Below, piece after piece: positions 1 to 11,480 of a stretch of DNA of 64,000 nt; within the stretch, counting starts at the first letter, position 1; each line of letters opens with the position of its first letter. The stretch covers positions 11,617,314-11,681,313 of the forward strand of contig NW_023601543.1 of assembly GCF_014898055.3 (NCBI RefSeq). Reading direction: 5' to 3'. The notes below the pieces were generated by a model. That model made no database searches. It saw only the letters and a list, made by a program, of their open reading frames with translations, and was not told the origin of the DNA. The translations under genes and the position numbers were made by a program. This stretch comes from Talpa occidentalis (taxonomy: Eukaryota; Chordata; Mammalia; Eulipotyphla; Talpidae).

Positions 1-139
1 GACGGGCTGGGAAAGGGGGCGGGACATAAGCATTCAGGTCACTGCAGTCATGGTAGTTGAAGAAACACAGCTGTTCACTTAAAATTCTGCCTCTTGCTGA
101 GGAAAACTCCATCATAATCCCTGGACGTAGTACAGTCAT

Positions 140-420
140 TCATTCAGCCAACATTTACTGAGCTTGTCCTATGTCCCAACCGTTATGTTAGATATTGAAC
201 ATACCCTGGTGAACAAGACTAACTCTAGTGGGAGGAGACAAGCAGAGAAGCCCAGGAAAGCAAACTGTCCCAGCCCAGAGAATGGGCCTGTGCAAAGACA
301 CGAGGACCTGGGTTGTGGCCATCTGAGAAACTCAAGTGTTCTAGTCCAACACACTATAGGGGCCAGCGCGCAGCTGATGGTGACGAGAGATGGGGCTAGA
401 GAAGCAGGCGGAAGGAGAGG
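140..420 (-). mobile_element. L2 fragment
   Basis: TCATTCATTCAGCCAACATTTACTGAGC followed by CTGGTGAACAAGACTAACTC matches the reversed L2 3' region. It is old and diverged. The first 140 bases of the window hold nothing I recognise. Confidence 0.6.
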
Positions 421-870
421 CATGACTTGTGGAATCCTCGGGAGGAGAGCTGGGTGAGCGACATTTTCCAGTGCAACAGATCAGTTACAACAGAGTAGGA
501 CTAGGTATCCTGGAATTGGAAACCTTTGAACTGGACCTTAAATGCGAGAGAGAGAATTTCATCAGATGGAAATGGAGAGAAAGGACATTCTAAGCAAGGA
601 GAACAGCAAGAACGAAGATGCAAAACCACATTGTGGTCAAGAACTGTATTTTGCCTGGGGAAAAGTCTCAGAATCGCGAGCAATAATTTTTCAGAATTCA
701 AGAGTAATTTGCACTTGTTGACTTGGACATGTCACTACTCTATGACAGTGTTCTTCAACCATTTCAGGAGTATGTTGGGTCTTCTCAATTTGATTGTATG
801 CTTCCTGAGCATGGAGGACCCTGTCTCCTACTTTTTGTTTGCTTATTTGTTTCATAAATCTGCCTTTTGG

Positions 871-1071
871 GGCCTCCCTGGTGGCACAAGGGGTTAAACA
901 CCGCACTATGAAGCAACCCGCAGCCTCTGCAGCATGAGTTCTATCCCGGGCTGTCCAGGGAGCAGCCAACATGGCGCAGCAGACCTCTCCTGGCTCGCCC
1001 GCTGCTCCCCTCAGCAGTGTATTTCAGTCAGTCTGCCTGTTCTGTTCCCCACTCTGTCTCTGGGGAATCCT

Positions 1072-1112
<41 letters not shown>

Positions 1113-1191
1113 CTCATCTCTGGCCTGTACCCCAGCTCTTGTATGCATAAGTAAATAAATCTTTTTTAAAAAATAAATAAATTTGCCATTC
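871..1191 (+). mobile_element. tRNA-derived SINE, full length, with internal (CA)n
   Basis: The head GGCCTCCCTGGTGGCACAAG carries the A box, and the body ends CTCTTGTATGCATAAGTAAA. A (CA)n run of about 36 bases (1074-1110) has expanded inside the body. Imperfect target repeats (ATAAATCTGCC and ATAAATTTGCC) flank the copy. Confidence 0.9.
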
Positions 1192-1230
1192 TCTTGCATA
1201 GGTTTTGGTGGAGGTGCGCAGCACGTTCTT

Positions 1231-1562
1231 GGTTTATTTTTTTTTAATTTTCATTTTATAGAGGCATGTTTTATTTATTTATTTATTTTATTTGTTTGTT
1301 TGTTTTTGTTTATACAAGCACTGGGTACAGTCAGAAGCGCGGGAGGGTGAGAGAATTCACCAGAGCCAGAGCAGGCCAGCAGAGCAGGCAGAAGGACCGA
1401 AGTACACTGCTGAGGGGAGCAGCGGGCGGCAGGAGAGGTCTGTGCGCCATGTGGGACCCTCCTCTCGTGGCCGGGGAGCAGCCAGGGATCGAACCGGCGC
1501 TGCAGAGGCCGCAGGCAGCTTCGCAACCCAGCGCTCAACCGCTGCGCCATCGGGGAGGCCCT
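1231..1562 (-). mobile_element. tRNA-derived SINE, full length, minus strand
   Basis: This copy has the GCGCAGCGGTTGAGCGCTGG head and the ACCCAGTGCTTGTATAAA tail of the second subfamily. Its perfect 15-base target duplications are GCGCAGCACGTTCTT at 1216-1230 and 1563-1577. Confidence 0.93.
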
Positions 1563-1577
1563 GCGCAGCACGTTCTT

Positions 1578-2123
1578 AATTAAGTAGACTGATAGGTACT
1601 GAAAACGGACCTGGGAGTCCAGGAACCATTCAAAAGATGGGAAGACAAAAATGCCTTAAGAAAGAGCTGCATTTTGAATTAAATGATTTCCTTGCCTTTT
1701 GAAATGCATTCTAAAAGAGTATCTTCCTCCTCTGTTATGGTCATATTTATTCCACTTTAAGGTGACATGATTTACAAAAATCCACCACACCATGTGAATC
1801 ATATTTGTGGTAATAATAAGGAATGCTTTATTACCATTAAAACAAATGAGCATTTTCACCTGTCTCTGTGAAAGCAAAATTATGTAAAAATATGTTACAA
1901 TAATTGCTTGTCAGTTATTTAAAAATTACAGCCATTTTGGGATTTTTCACCCATAAAGGGAGACTCAAAGTAATGTTTAAATTTTTACTCCTATAACCTG
2001 AAAAGAGCAAACCAGATTTTTTTAACCAATAGTCCTTTTTAAAGATACCTGTAAGCATCTCCATCTCTGCATCCCTCCATCAATAATGGAAGTCTGGGCA
2101 AGCATTAAACTAAACACTATATT

Positions 2124-2126
<3 letters not shown>
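1578..2126. other. AT-rich intergenic DNA, nothing recognised
   Basis: There is no open frame of note, no repeat that I can name and no conserved motif between the minus-strand SINE and the CT/CA microsatellite. Confidence 0.6.
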
Positions 2127-2163
<37 letters not shown>

Positions 2164-2164
2164 G

Positions 2165-2206
<42 letters not shown>

Positions 2207-2209
2207 TCA
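2127..2209. repeat. (CT)n(CA)n microsatellite
   Basis: About 60 bases of CT repeat with two interruptions pass into about 20 bases of CA repeat. It is a compound microsatellite with all pyrimidines in the CT part. Confidence 0.95.
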
Positions 2210-3067
2210 AGTTTATAAGAAATATACTGAAGGACAAGTGTCCATTATAAAGGAAAGGCTGACTTTCACAGAAATTTCTTTTAATTATTTTTTTCTTTAA
2301 TTGTAATTATTATTAATCCCTAGTTAACCCCTATGATTGATCTCTATGATGTCCTATATATGTTGTGATGATAGTTGTTTATTCTCCAAAAGGAGAAAGG
2401 AAGGTTCAGTATTAACGATTTGTTAGAAGGGGTCTCTCTGTCCTGTGCACCACAAGGGAAGGGATTACACAGAGGGGAAATAATAAGAAGGGGGATCCCT
2501 GAGAATCACCCCTGGCTTCCACACCGTCAACGCATCATTCTGGCAAACTCCACCAATACAACCATCTTCAATTTATTATGTCAACACAGTTAACGGTGGG
2601 CCACAGACCGGGTGGAAAAGTCATGCAATGTCACTGCAGTACCCTTGCCTCAGTCGGTTCCAGGAAAAACAAGTCCTACGAGCTGCAAGTTACAGGACTG
2701 ATTGAGTGATGAAAAACATTCCAGAGGAAGCTTCCATTTATTTTTATAAGAGGACATTGATGAAGACATGTAAAGCTTAAGCAAGAAGTGTAAAAGGTAA
2801 ATAATATAAAAGATGCCACTGAGGAGAGATTCTGATGCTGTTTCTAATTTTATCCACGTTCCTGATCATCTAAACTCAACAATCCTCTCATGAAGCTCAT
2901 TTCAGACCAGACCAACAGTCTTTTATGTAATTCAGAGTGAGGGCAGTGAGGTGGAGAAAGGTGTATGCGCGCACACACGCAGCCTTTATGGCAGGGGCTT
3001 TTGCTTACTGTTCCCTAGCACTTGCCATTTCTTTTTCTTTCATTTACTTCTCATTTACTTTAGCTAT

Positions 3068-3110
<43 letters not shown>

Positions 3111-4889
3111 TTGCTTTGTTCTTTCCCAATTCAAAACCATTTGGCTTGGTCATTGGCGAAACTTAGGCAACTTACTTGAAAGGTAAAGCATGAACTCAAA
3201 TAGCTCACAGAATTGTGAAAAATCAGTAACTGAGAGGGCCTGAGTGGGTCTCCAGAAGTGGTGGGATTACTGGAGGGACCCTAAACAGGTCTCCAGAAGT
3301 GAAGGGAGAACCTTGCTCTTCCCAACTTGAGTTGCCAGCATTCATGAGTGGGTGTTCTCTCACAGGCTCGGGGGTTTGATCTGGGTCACAGAAGGAAATG
3401 CTAACACCAGTTTTCAAACATAAAGGAGCATAAAAGAACCCTTCCCCCCACACACACCCGCCTTCTAGAACTATACCATACAGCTACCGGAGGATTATTT
3501 AAATTGTCCAAGTTATTTTCAATGTTATTTTAACTTTGTCACACACACCCTCTTATATAAACACCATGCTAATGTAAATTATTCACCTTTTAAAGTTACT
3601 TCAAAATGTTTGACTTTTAGCCAGATACCTCTTTATTTCTATCAAGAATTCTTTTAAGTTGTAAGTGTACAACTTTAACAGGCACACATCTTTAAAAGAA
3701 AAGTTAATTTTCCAGGTAATGCCCAAAGAATAGATAGTTTGTTTTCTAAGCTACATTTACATGACAAAGTACTAAGGGAAAGCCATTATGGGGAATGGAG
3801 GGACTATTCCAGTGCCCAGTGAGGCTCCTCTCTTTGGGATTAGAGAAATTCCAGCCCTCCTCATTACTGGACGCCAGGCCCTGAAGTTTAGGAACAAATT
3901 GACCCAAAAGTAAGCCTTGGTGTCCCTCCTATGCCAGTTCCCTGGAATAAGTCCCAGTCTGAAACTAAAATGATCTCAAAATCTGGCTGTTTATGATCCA
4001 GTCTACACATTCATTCTCGTTTTCATTTCAAATTTTCTGCTTCATTTTCGTTCTGCTAAGATAGGGAAATCACATTCTCTGGTTATATTCAGATGCACCT
4101 AAGCCCTCAATATGTTGTGATATTTGGGTTACAGTAACTGCTGGGAAGATTTAAGTCGCCCAAGTTCCTTTCAATGTTGTTTTAACTTCATGAAAATATT
4201 TAATGACAATTTTTTTCAAGCTGCCTGTGAAAAATAACGCTCTTTGTTTGAATCTCTGCCACCACCACCAAACGGTCAGCCTGTGTATTTCCATTGCTCT
4301 GCCCCATCACATCAGCCCACGACGTTACGTTTTGGATTCTTTCGATGAATTTCTTGCCTGATCATTACAGACATTTTAAAATATATTTTTATGAGTAATT
4401 TAACAGGAAATTGATTTTCATTTAAGGTCAGTCAAGTCCTAGTCGGGGATATTTTGGTGTGTGCATATATGCAAAAAAACCTAGCATATCCTGATACACA
4501 GTTGGCATATAAGTGAAGCTTCCGTCCTTTCTCTTCCCTAGAAAGAAAATTCACTCCTGTGTGGCATGGATATTTCAATTATTTAGGTAGTTGTATGTTT
4601 GCCATAGTTCCTGGTTTATAAAAGTAACCATGTAAGCCAGGGTGAATCTGTTTTCCTTCCTTAGAGGAGGTCACAGAAGCTTGCAAGAAATTTATGGAGC
4701 AGACCCTGCCAAATTAAGATTCAATGTATTTGCTTTTTCTGTGGCCTTGCTTGTCAATAATGGAAACACCAAATACTATATTTTTGCAACAAAAATTAAA
4801 TTTCTACTGCCATACACTGATGTATAAATTTTGCTCTTTTCATTAGCTTGACTGATTAAACTTTATGTGAATTTAAAAAAAAAACTCAC
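2210..4889. other. Intergenic DNA with no gene recognised
   Basis: Apart from the (TTTA)n tract I see no gene or named repeat. Two diverged copies of a segment of about 55 bases occur at about 3482-3535 and 4132-4188. They are described among the findings. Confidence 0.55.
3065..3112. repeat. (TTTA)n microsatellite
   Basis: About 12 uninterrupted TTTA units. No SINE body is attached, so this is not simply a SINE tail. Confidence 0.95.
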
Positions 4890-5110
4890 TCTCTTCACAT
4901 CACACCTCTATTTAGTACCTTTAAAGCTTCCACACCATCCTGCATCGTCAAAATTCCTCTGCCTACTTCCATGGCCCCATCATCTTTGCAGTCTAGACCC
5001 TGTTTGTCCAGCTCTGTCTCCAGCTGATTCTCCAATAGATGTAACGACTTCCAGGCTTTCTTATCCCCACTAGGCCTCTGAATAGATGAAATTCCCCCAT
5101 TTCATACAAA
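4890..5110 (+). mobile_element. Probable L2 fragment
   Basis: C/T-rich text such as CACACCATCCTGCATCGTCA and CTCTGCCTACTTCCATGGCC resembles the forward L2 3' region. The match is by eye only. Confidence 0.45.
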
Positions 5111-5339
5111 TTCTGCCTTCTCTTCGAGGACCAGCTTGAAACTTAAAAATATAAAATGAATGGTGATAGTTTTCCAGGAAAAGCTTTACATAGTACTGAA
5201 TATAAAAGTAATTTCATATTATCAGAGAGGATGTGTTTCAAAATGCCAGTCCCAGACTGACTTCTGCTCAGCCATCAGGCCAGCTCTGGGTTAAACAACC
5301 TCCTACATCCTGGCACAGAGGGCACTTAAGCCCACTCTT

Positions 5340-5586
5340 TTTTTTTTTTTTTTTTTTTAAATATTAAATTTTATTTTTATATTCCCCCATACAATTGCAA
5401 ACGCCCCATTCTGACCCAATCCTTCCCCTCCCGCCCCCCCCACCCCCCCCAAAAAGTGTCTCTGGTTCATAGTTTTTTGTTGATTTTGATTTTCACTTTC
5501 TTATATTCATTTTCCTGGTCCCTTATTTAAGTTTTCTAGATTCCTGCTATGAGTGAGACCATCCGGTATTTTTCTTTTCCTTTTTG
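5340..5586 (-). mobile_element. 5'-truncated L1, young insertion
   Basis: Read on the minus strand it is an L1 3' UTR ending in a long A run (plus-strand T run from 5338). Perfect 14-base target duplications TTAAGCCCACTCTT are at 5326-5339 and 5587-5600. Confidence 0.9.
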
Positions 5587-5639
5587 TTAAGCCCACTCTT
5601 GAGGACAGAGGCCGGCGTCTTCAACAACCCAACACCATC

Positions 5640-6260
5640 TTCTCACGCCCTCTATTTCCTCTTCTCGGGAATGTATTTATTTGACAAATGTGCATTAGAC
5701 GCCAACCGATGCATGTTATCATGCAAAGTGCCTCGAAGCCCCCATTACAGGCATGTCCCTGCTTCTCTGGGAGCTTATGGTCAGCTGGGAAGAGATTCAG
5801 AATAACTGGCTTTATGAAAGTGCTCAGACAGAACAAAACAGGGAGGGAGCCCCAACTCTGAAATCATCTGAGCAGGCTTTGAGGCAGAGGCAGGCTTTGA
5901 GCAAGGCCTTGTTGGATGAGGAAAGGGAGGAACAAACATCCCCTTGAAGCATAAAGTAGGAGTGGCTGGAAAAGGGGGGTGAGGGGCTTTGGGGGTGGGG
6001 GGGGTGAGTGTTACTACCAGAGAGGCAGATTGAAGGCAGGTTGGAGAGCACCTTGAATGCCAGGTTCAAGAGTCCTGCTTTCAGTTGTGTGATTTGGGGG
6101 CCAAGGATGCTCAGAAGTTTGTTTGCAGAGCCAACTCAGGTGACTCCTGCAAAAGGGGCCAAACTCAGCTGGGAACCGAATGGAGAGCCAGAGAAGGTTA
6201 CCCGGGTGAACAGGGGTGGCAAGAGCAGGCTTTGAACTAGGAGATAGATAATGGATGATA
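5640..6260 (-). mobile_element. L2 fragment
   Basis: ATTTATTTGACAAATGTGCA, CTCTGGGAGCTTATGGTCAG, and further on GGCAGATTGAAGGCAGG follow the order of the reversed L2 consensus. Confidence 0.6.
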
Positions 6261-9200
6261 GGAATGGAGGGGAAGGACTATGTTTCCTTTGTCTTCTTTC
6301 ATCTTCTTTTTCTCTTTCGCCCTTGCCTTCATTCTCCACCTCACTCTCGCTTCACTCTTCCCTACCTATGGCCCAGGCGTTCTCTGAGCTAAAAGAAACC
6401 ACTGAGCCTTGGGTTTAGGGCAAATGCTAAAGTCGAAAACTGGAGGCAGATTTCCAGTTCCCCTTTCATGCCAATGGATGGGACTCCCTCTGGTCGTTAT
6501 TTACTGCAAATCCCATCCAATTGCAAACCCAGGAATTCTTTTAGGAGACAGGAGATAAAAGAAACATTTTCTACCAGCCCACCAGTCCTGGCAGCTCTAC
6601 CTGTTTGGTCTTATATTTTAAATGGCAAATAGTTCTAGGGACAAGGAGAGCTGCTGGCGAGTTCTGGGTAGTTCAGTGTTAACAGCTTTCATGGAAATGT
6701 TTCAGTTATACATATTGACTTTCCCTCCTTCCCGATTTCAACATATTCCGTGGCTTGAATCACACATAGCTGCATCTCGGTTTTAAACACAGATAGCACC
6801 CCCTTAGCCTGCCCCGCTCCCTCCTCCCTTCTCTACCCAGCAAGGTATTATAATTTGACCCCCGAAGCAGTTTCCCTTTACATGGCAAGATCCTAAAAGT
6901 GATGTCATTCAGACTTGGCAGGATCCTGTGCTTTTTACAGGACCTCCTTGGTGCTAGTCACTTTGGGGCTGTTATTGTTTTAGTTTTTGATCTAAATGGC
7001 GCAACCAACTGTCCCAATACACTTTAGCCCCATGAACACAATTACACAGGATGTGTAAATGTGCAGCTTTTCAGGGGTCTTTTTCTTCTCTCTTAATGAA
7101 GGATGGCTCAGGGAAAATGCTAGAAGTGTCAGTTTACAAACTGATGGTCATAATGTTTATGGTAAAAGCAAGTGACCCAAACTAGCCTAGAACGCCAACT
7201 TGAACTCCCATTCTTGGACACAGAAGGTGGGTTTCCCATCTCCATGCCCCTGTGGTTGCACTTTCCTCTGTCCCTTCACACTCTGCATAGGAGAGGGAGT
7301 CATACTGACTTCTGGAAGGGTTACCCTGCAGGGCCAGCACCACTTAGAGACTGAGGCCACCCTATGCCCTTGGGTCGTGGCCTTCCTTTACACACCGACC
7401 ATTCTGTCATCTGAGACAGTCTTTGATTTAATGGGCAAAAATCCAGGAATAATTAAGACAATAATAGTACACACCCAACAAGAAAAACATGCTGTGTTTA
7501 AAGAAGAAATCTCAGAAGCATGAAGGGCAGTGAGTCTGTGCCTTTGAGGACAGAAAAGAGAACCAAGAAATCAACAGCAACAGCCATCAAGGACTTACTA
7601 AGCTCCTCTTTGGCAGAAAGGAAAAATTTACTAATTCATTCTACTTTTTCTTGGTGAGATCATGAGGGTGTGGGAGAAGTTAAGATTTGAGATTTTTCCC
7701 CAAAGTTCTAAATTTTGCAAAGAACTATTTTTTATCATAACTAATTTCATAAAGTAAAATAAAAATGACCAAAGGGCACTATCTTTTTTGTTTAATCTGA
7801 CAGTAGGTCAAGCATTATTCTATTATTACTGCTCACTACTAGCCTTTGCTTGAACCCTGACAAAAAGCCTTTACAAACAACACAGTAGAGCTTCATAACA
7901 CGATTCCAGTTGTTTTCTTTCTGTTAAATCTGTAACTCTACCCTGATTTTATCTCTCTGAAGACTTCTGGATATTTACAGCATAAGGAAAGACTTGTTTC
8001 CCTATCTCTAGGCCTTCATGAAGAACATAATCATAAAAGGCATTTCCATTTAAGATTAAAACGCTAAGTTCTAGACATGTTCTTTCTAAATATTTTTAAA
8101 GAACCTTCAACTTGTCGCCCTAGTATCTATTTCCCAAGATTTATTCACAATGGCTTTTCAGAAAACACCTTCCAAAAATGATTCCAAATGCTTTGTTATG
8201 CATAGCTTCCTTGCTGGACGTCTCCAGTCTAGACTTAATTTATTTTTCTCACCTGCTGCTTTAGATCCTTCAAAACTGTTGCTAAACTCTCTACTCTTGG
8301 CTGACCAGAATTATTTCTTATCAAGGTAATTTCTGAATGTTTCATGGAAGAAATTCGTGTTATTTTCCTGAAGAGACCCGCTTTGAAACAGTATTTCAGA
8401 AATGGCACACAAAAACCCACAATGGATGGTGTCCTTTTCCATTCCCTTCCGGCCTCCCTGACACCCCCGTTTCTAATCCCAGGATGAGTTGCCACTTTTT
8501 CAGGCAATTTACTAGGTTGTCCGAGTTTTATCAAGGCGGGGAGGGTCTGCTAAAATGAGAAGCCCTTTGCAGTTTCAGGGTCTGCTTCAGAGGGCCTAAG
8601 AAAACCTAAGAAAAATCCTTGAGGCATCATATTTGAAAAATATTTAAAGATTGTTCACTTGAGTAAATACTTAAGCCTGCCCTCCCTCACTTTCCACGGC
8701 CTGTAGCCATATTACTCACCCTCAAAGAATTCATCAATATCCAACTGGCCCTCTAATTTGCTGATGTAGCAAAAAGAGTTTAATAAAGAAAGCTGTTGCA
8801 ATTTTTCTTTAGAGGACAGGCCACAAACTCCACTTTTATCTTTTCAGCGCTGGAATCCTCGGATCTTCTGCTAACCTCTGTAGAGAAATGAAAGCTTACG
8901 TGCAGCTACATCCACGGAGCAAATTTACCCACGAGGCAGAGCCTTAAAAGCCCAGAAAAGGCTTTCACCCCAAGGACACCGAAGTTTTATAAATGATCTA
9001 TCTGAGGATTTAGAAGCTTGTTAAGTCACATCAGACAGCCAAGCAAGCTTTCAGCCCGGTCCACGAAGTTCTGAGGACTTGAACAGGCAAACTGTAGTTG
9101 AGTAAGTTTTTAGCGCCCACCGAAGCCGTATAAATCACTGCATTTTCAAGCGCTGTCCTGCAAATTCAACTCTTGGTCTGCAAAATCTTTTCAGTTAATT

Positions 9201-9519
9201 GAAAAACAGCTTTGCACACCCTGCAAGACTACTCTTTCTCCCCACCCTCCTCTCCCCACCCACCCTCAAAAAAAAACAACCCGTGGACACCAGCTAAAGG
9301 CCTCGCAAAGCTCCCAATGCCTTGGGTCTGGGAAATCGCCCTGGCAAAGACATTAAGATTTTACATGAAATCTGCAGAAACATCACAGTAAAATGCATTC
9401 GAGAGTTAAGTAGTTCAGAAACTCGAGAGCTAGCATGGCAGAATCCCTGGTTTTACTTTTGTACACTGATTGTGTGTGTGTGTGTGTTTTGCCATGTTTG
9501 GGGGCACCTGATTTTCTGT
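6261..9519. other. Intergenic DNA upstream of the first CpG island
   Basis: Mostly unique-looking sequence without a recognisable repeat, long frame or RNA gene. Regulatory elements could be present but cannot be shown from sequence alone. Confidence 0.5.
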
Positions 9520-11480
9520 TTTTTCCGCGCCCGCGCGAGGTTCTGCACTACGCTGTGCACAGGCCACAGGCCACGAAGCCTCGACCTCCCTCAGGGGGTG
9601 CTGGGGACCCGGCCGAGGAGGCCACGCCAGGCGCGAGGCGAGACTCCCGGCGTCTGCGGGCAGGCAGCGGGCACAGTGGGACCCCGGGATCCAGCCCCGG
9701 GTGGCCGACAGTCTCCAGCAGAGCCCCTTTCCTCGGCGAGCGCGCACCGCGGCTCCTGCGCCGCGCTCCGCGCCCGGCCGCCCACCTGCCCGGAGGCTTG
9801 GGTGGGGGGCCTCCCGGCCCGCGTCCGGAGCCCGGGGCGCTGGCAGAGGGAGGACTGCGCTACCCATTGCCCTTCCCGTGCGTAAGGCGCGGGTCAGAGC
9901 CCTGCTTGCTCGCAGATTTGTCCCACCCGGGACCGGGAGAGAGAAAGCAGCCGCGCACGTTTTCTTCGACAGCGTCCAGAAGCTATTTGACAAGGGGTTT
10001 CTCAGTGAGTTGTTACTAAAACATGTTGCAAATATCCAGGAGAGTTGAAAGGACCGTGGAGCGAACGTCCAGCGACCCGCCCCCACCCCAGACGTGGACG
10101 TAACAACTGTTGAACATATTGCAACACTTGCTTCCTCTCCCTCGGAACGCGTGGCTGTGTGAGCTGCATCGTTTGAAAACTGCCGAGATCGTGACACTGA
10201 GCCTCAGCACGCGTCCGCCAGGCGTCCAGGATACCCTCCTACTTACCTTCCGTACCGTCCTGACACCTAAGACATTTAAGTCTCCGTCCCTCACAGCATC
10301 TAGCATCCAGCACCCGCGCCCGCTTCCCTCTGGTTTCCCCACTTCAGCCTTAAAATCAGTTTCCCTTCTTGGAGTGAGACATGTGCAGACAATTGTTCCC
10401 TCCCTCTGTGCTGTTCCTCAAAGTGAGTGCCAGCACAAACGGGGCTCGCCGGGTCCCGGGGATCCCCCTCCCAGAGCGCTCTGCAGGTCAAGGGGAGTCC
10501 CGAGCAGGGGAGACTCGGGTGCGCGGGAGAGCGCTCCCCTCCCGGGCTCCGAGGCCCCCTAGTCCTTTCCCCAACCACGAGAGGCGCCCCGGGAAGCCCA
10601 GCGCAAGGGGGTCGCCTCAGCCACCTTGCTCGCTCCCGGGAGGTGACAGGGCACCCTCAGGGGACCGGTGGGCGCCGGGTGGCTTCTGTCGGGTGCATCT
10701 CTGGGTGCGCGCTGTGCTACCTTGTGCCCCTGGCTTGACCATTTTCCACTCCCTCCTTTTTGTCCCCGAACCCTGGCTATTCCGCTCTGTCTCGACTATT
10801 CTGGGCGCCCCGTGCCCTTCTCGGCCCTTCCCGGCAACCGGCCAAGGCTGCGGCGTCGAGTGCCTGCACCCCCGCTCCCCACCGCGCTCGCGCTTCCCCC
10901 CCCCCTTCCGCCCCGGGGGCCGGGTGCTGGCGGGGCACCGAGGCGGGGGGGAGGGTCGGCGTGTGCCCCGCCTGGCCACGCCCCGGAGCCGGCTTTTTCT
11001 AGGGCCGCTCCCGGGAGCCTGTCCGCTGGCCGGCCCGCTCGCCTTCCTGCGAGTGCTCAGCTCCAGCCCCTCGCTCCGCCTCCGCCACGCCGTTCTCCGA
11101 GCTTCGCGGCCGCCGGCGCCCGAGCGCGCCCTCCGCGCCGCCACCCCGGCTCCCGGCCCCGGCGCTCGGTCCCTCTCGGTCGGGTGGCTGGTTGCCCGGC
11201 TCCCCCCGCGCCCCGCGATCTCGCCGTTTACCACGTCCCGGCTCAGCTCCCGCCGGGCCCCGCTCTCTCGCCGTCTGTCCGTCCCCCCCCCCTTCCTTCC
11301 TTCCTTCCTTCCTCTTCTCTCTTTCGCTTGCTTGCTCTTTCGCTCGCTCTCAGACGCGGCGGTGCAGCTTCGCAGGAAAATCCCAGAAACCTTTGCAAAA
11401 AGCTGACAATGAAATTTAAGAAGTTCTTCGATTTCGGCGCCATTTTCGAGTGGAGCGAGAGGTGACATGCGATTTTTAAA
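9520..11480. promoter_or_regulatory. CpG island without a recognised gene
   Basis: CpG-dense sequence runs from about 9,520 to 9,900 and again, strongly, from about 10,050 to 11,480, with a C/T-rich tract at 11,270-11,350. Open frames of up to 341 codons on both strands are rich in Pro, Arg, Ala and Ser and resemble no protein family I know. The block lies 2.5-4.5 kb upstream of mir-424 on the same axis, so it may be a promoter for a non-coding transcript or the microRNA host. Confidence 0.6.

Noticed and set aside
871..960. tRNA genes suggested by A and B box motifs
   Set aside because: They occur only as SINE heads with a body and A tail. No intact cloverleaf was seen.
9322..10197. Frames of 187-255 codons on both strands
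   Set aside because: They have the same cause (high G+C). The minus-strand frame is only antisense of the others and shows no domain.
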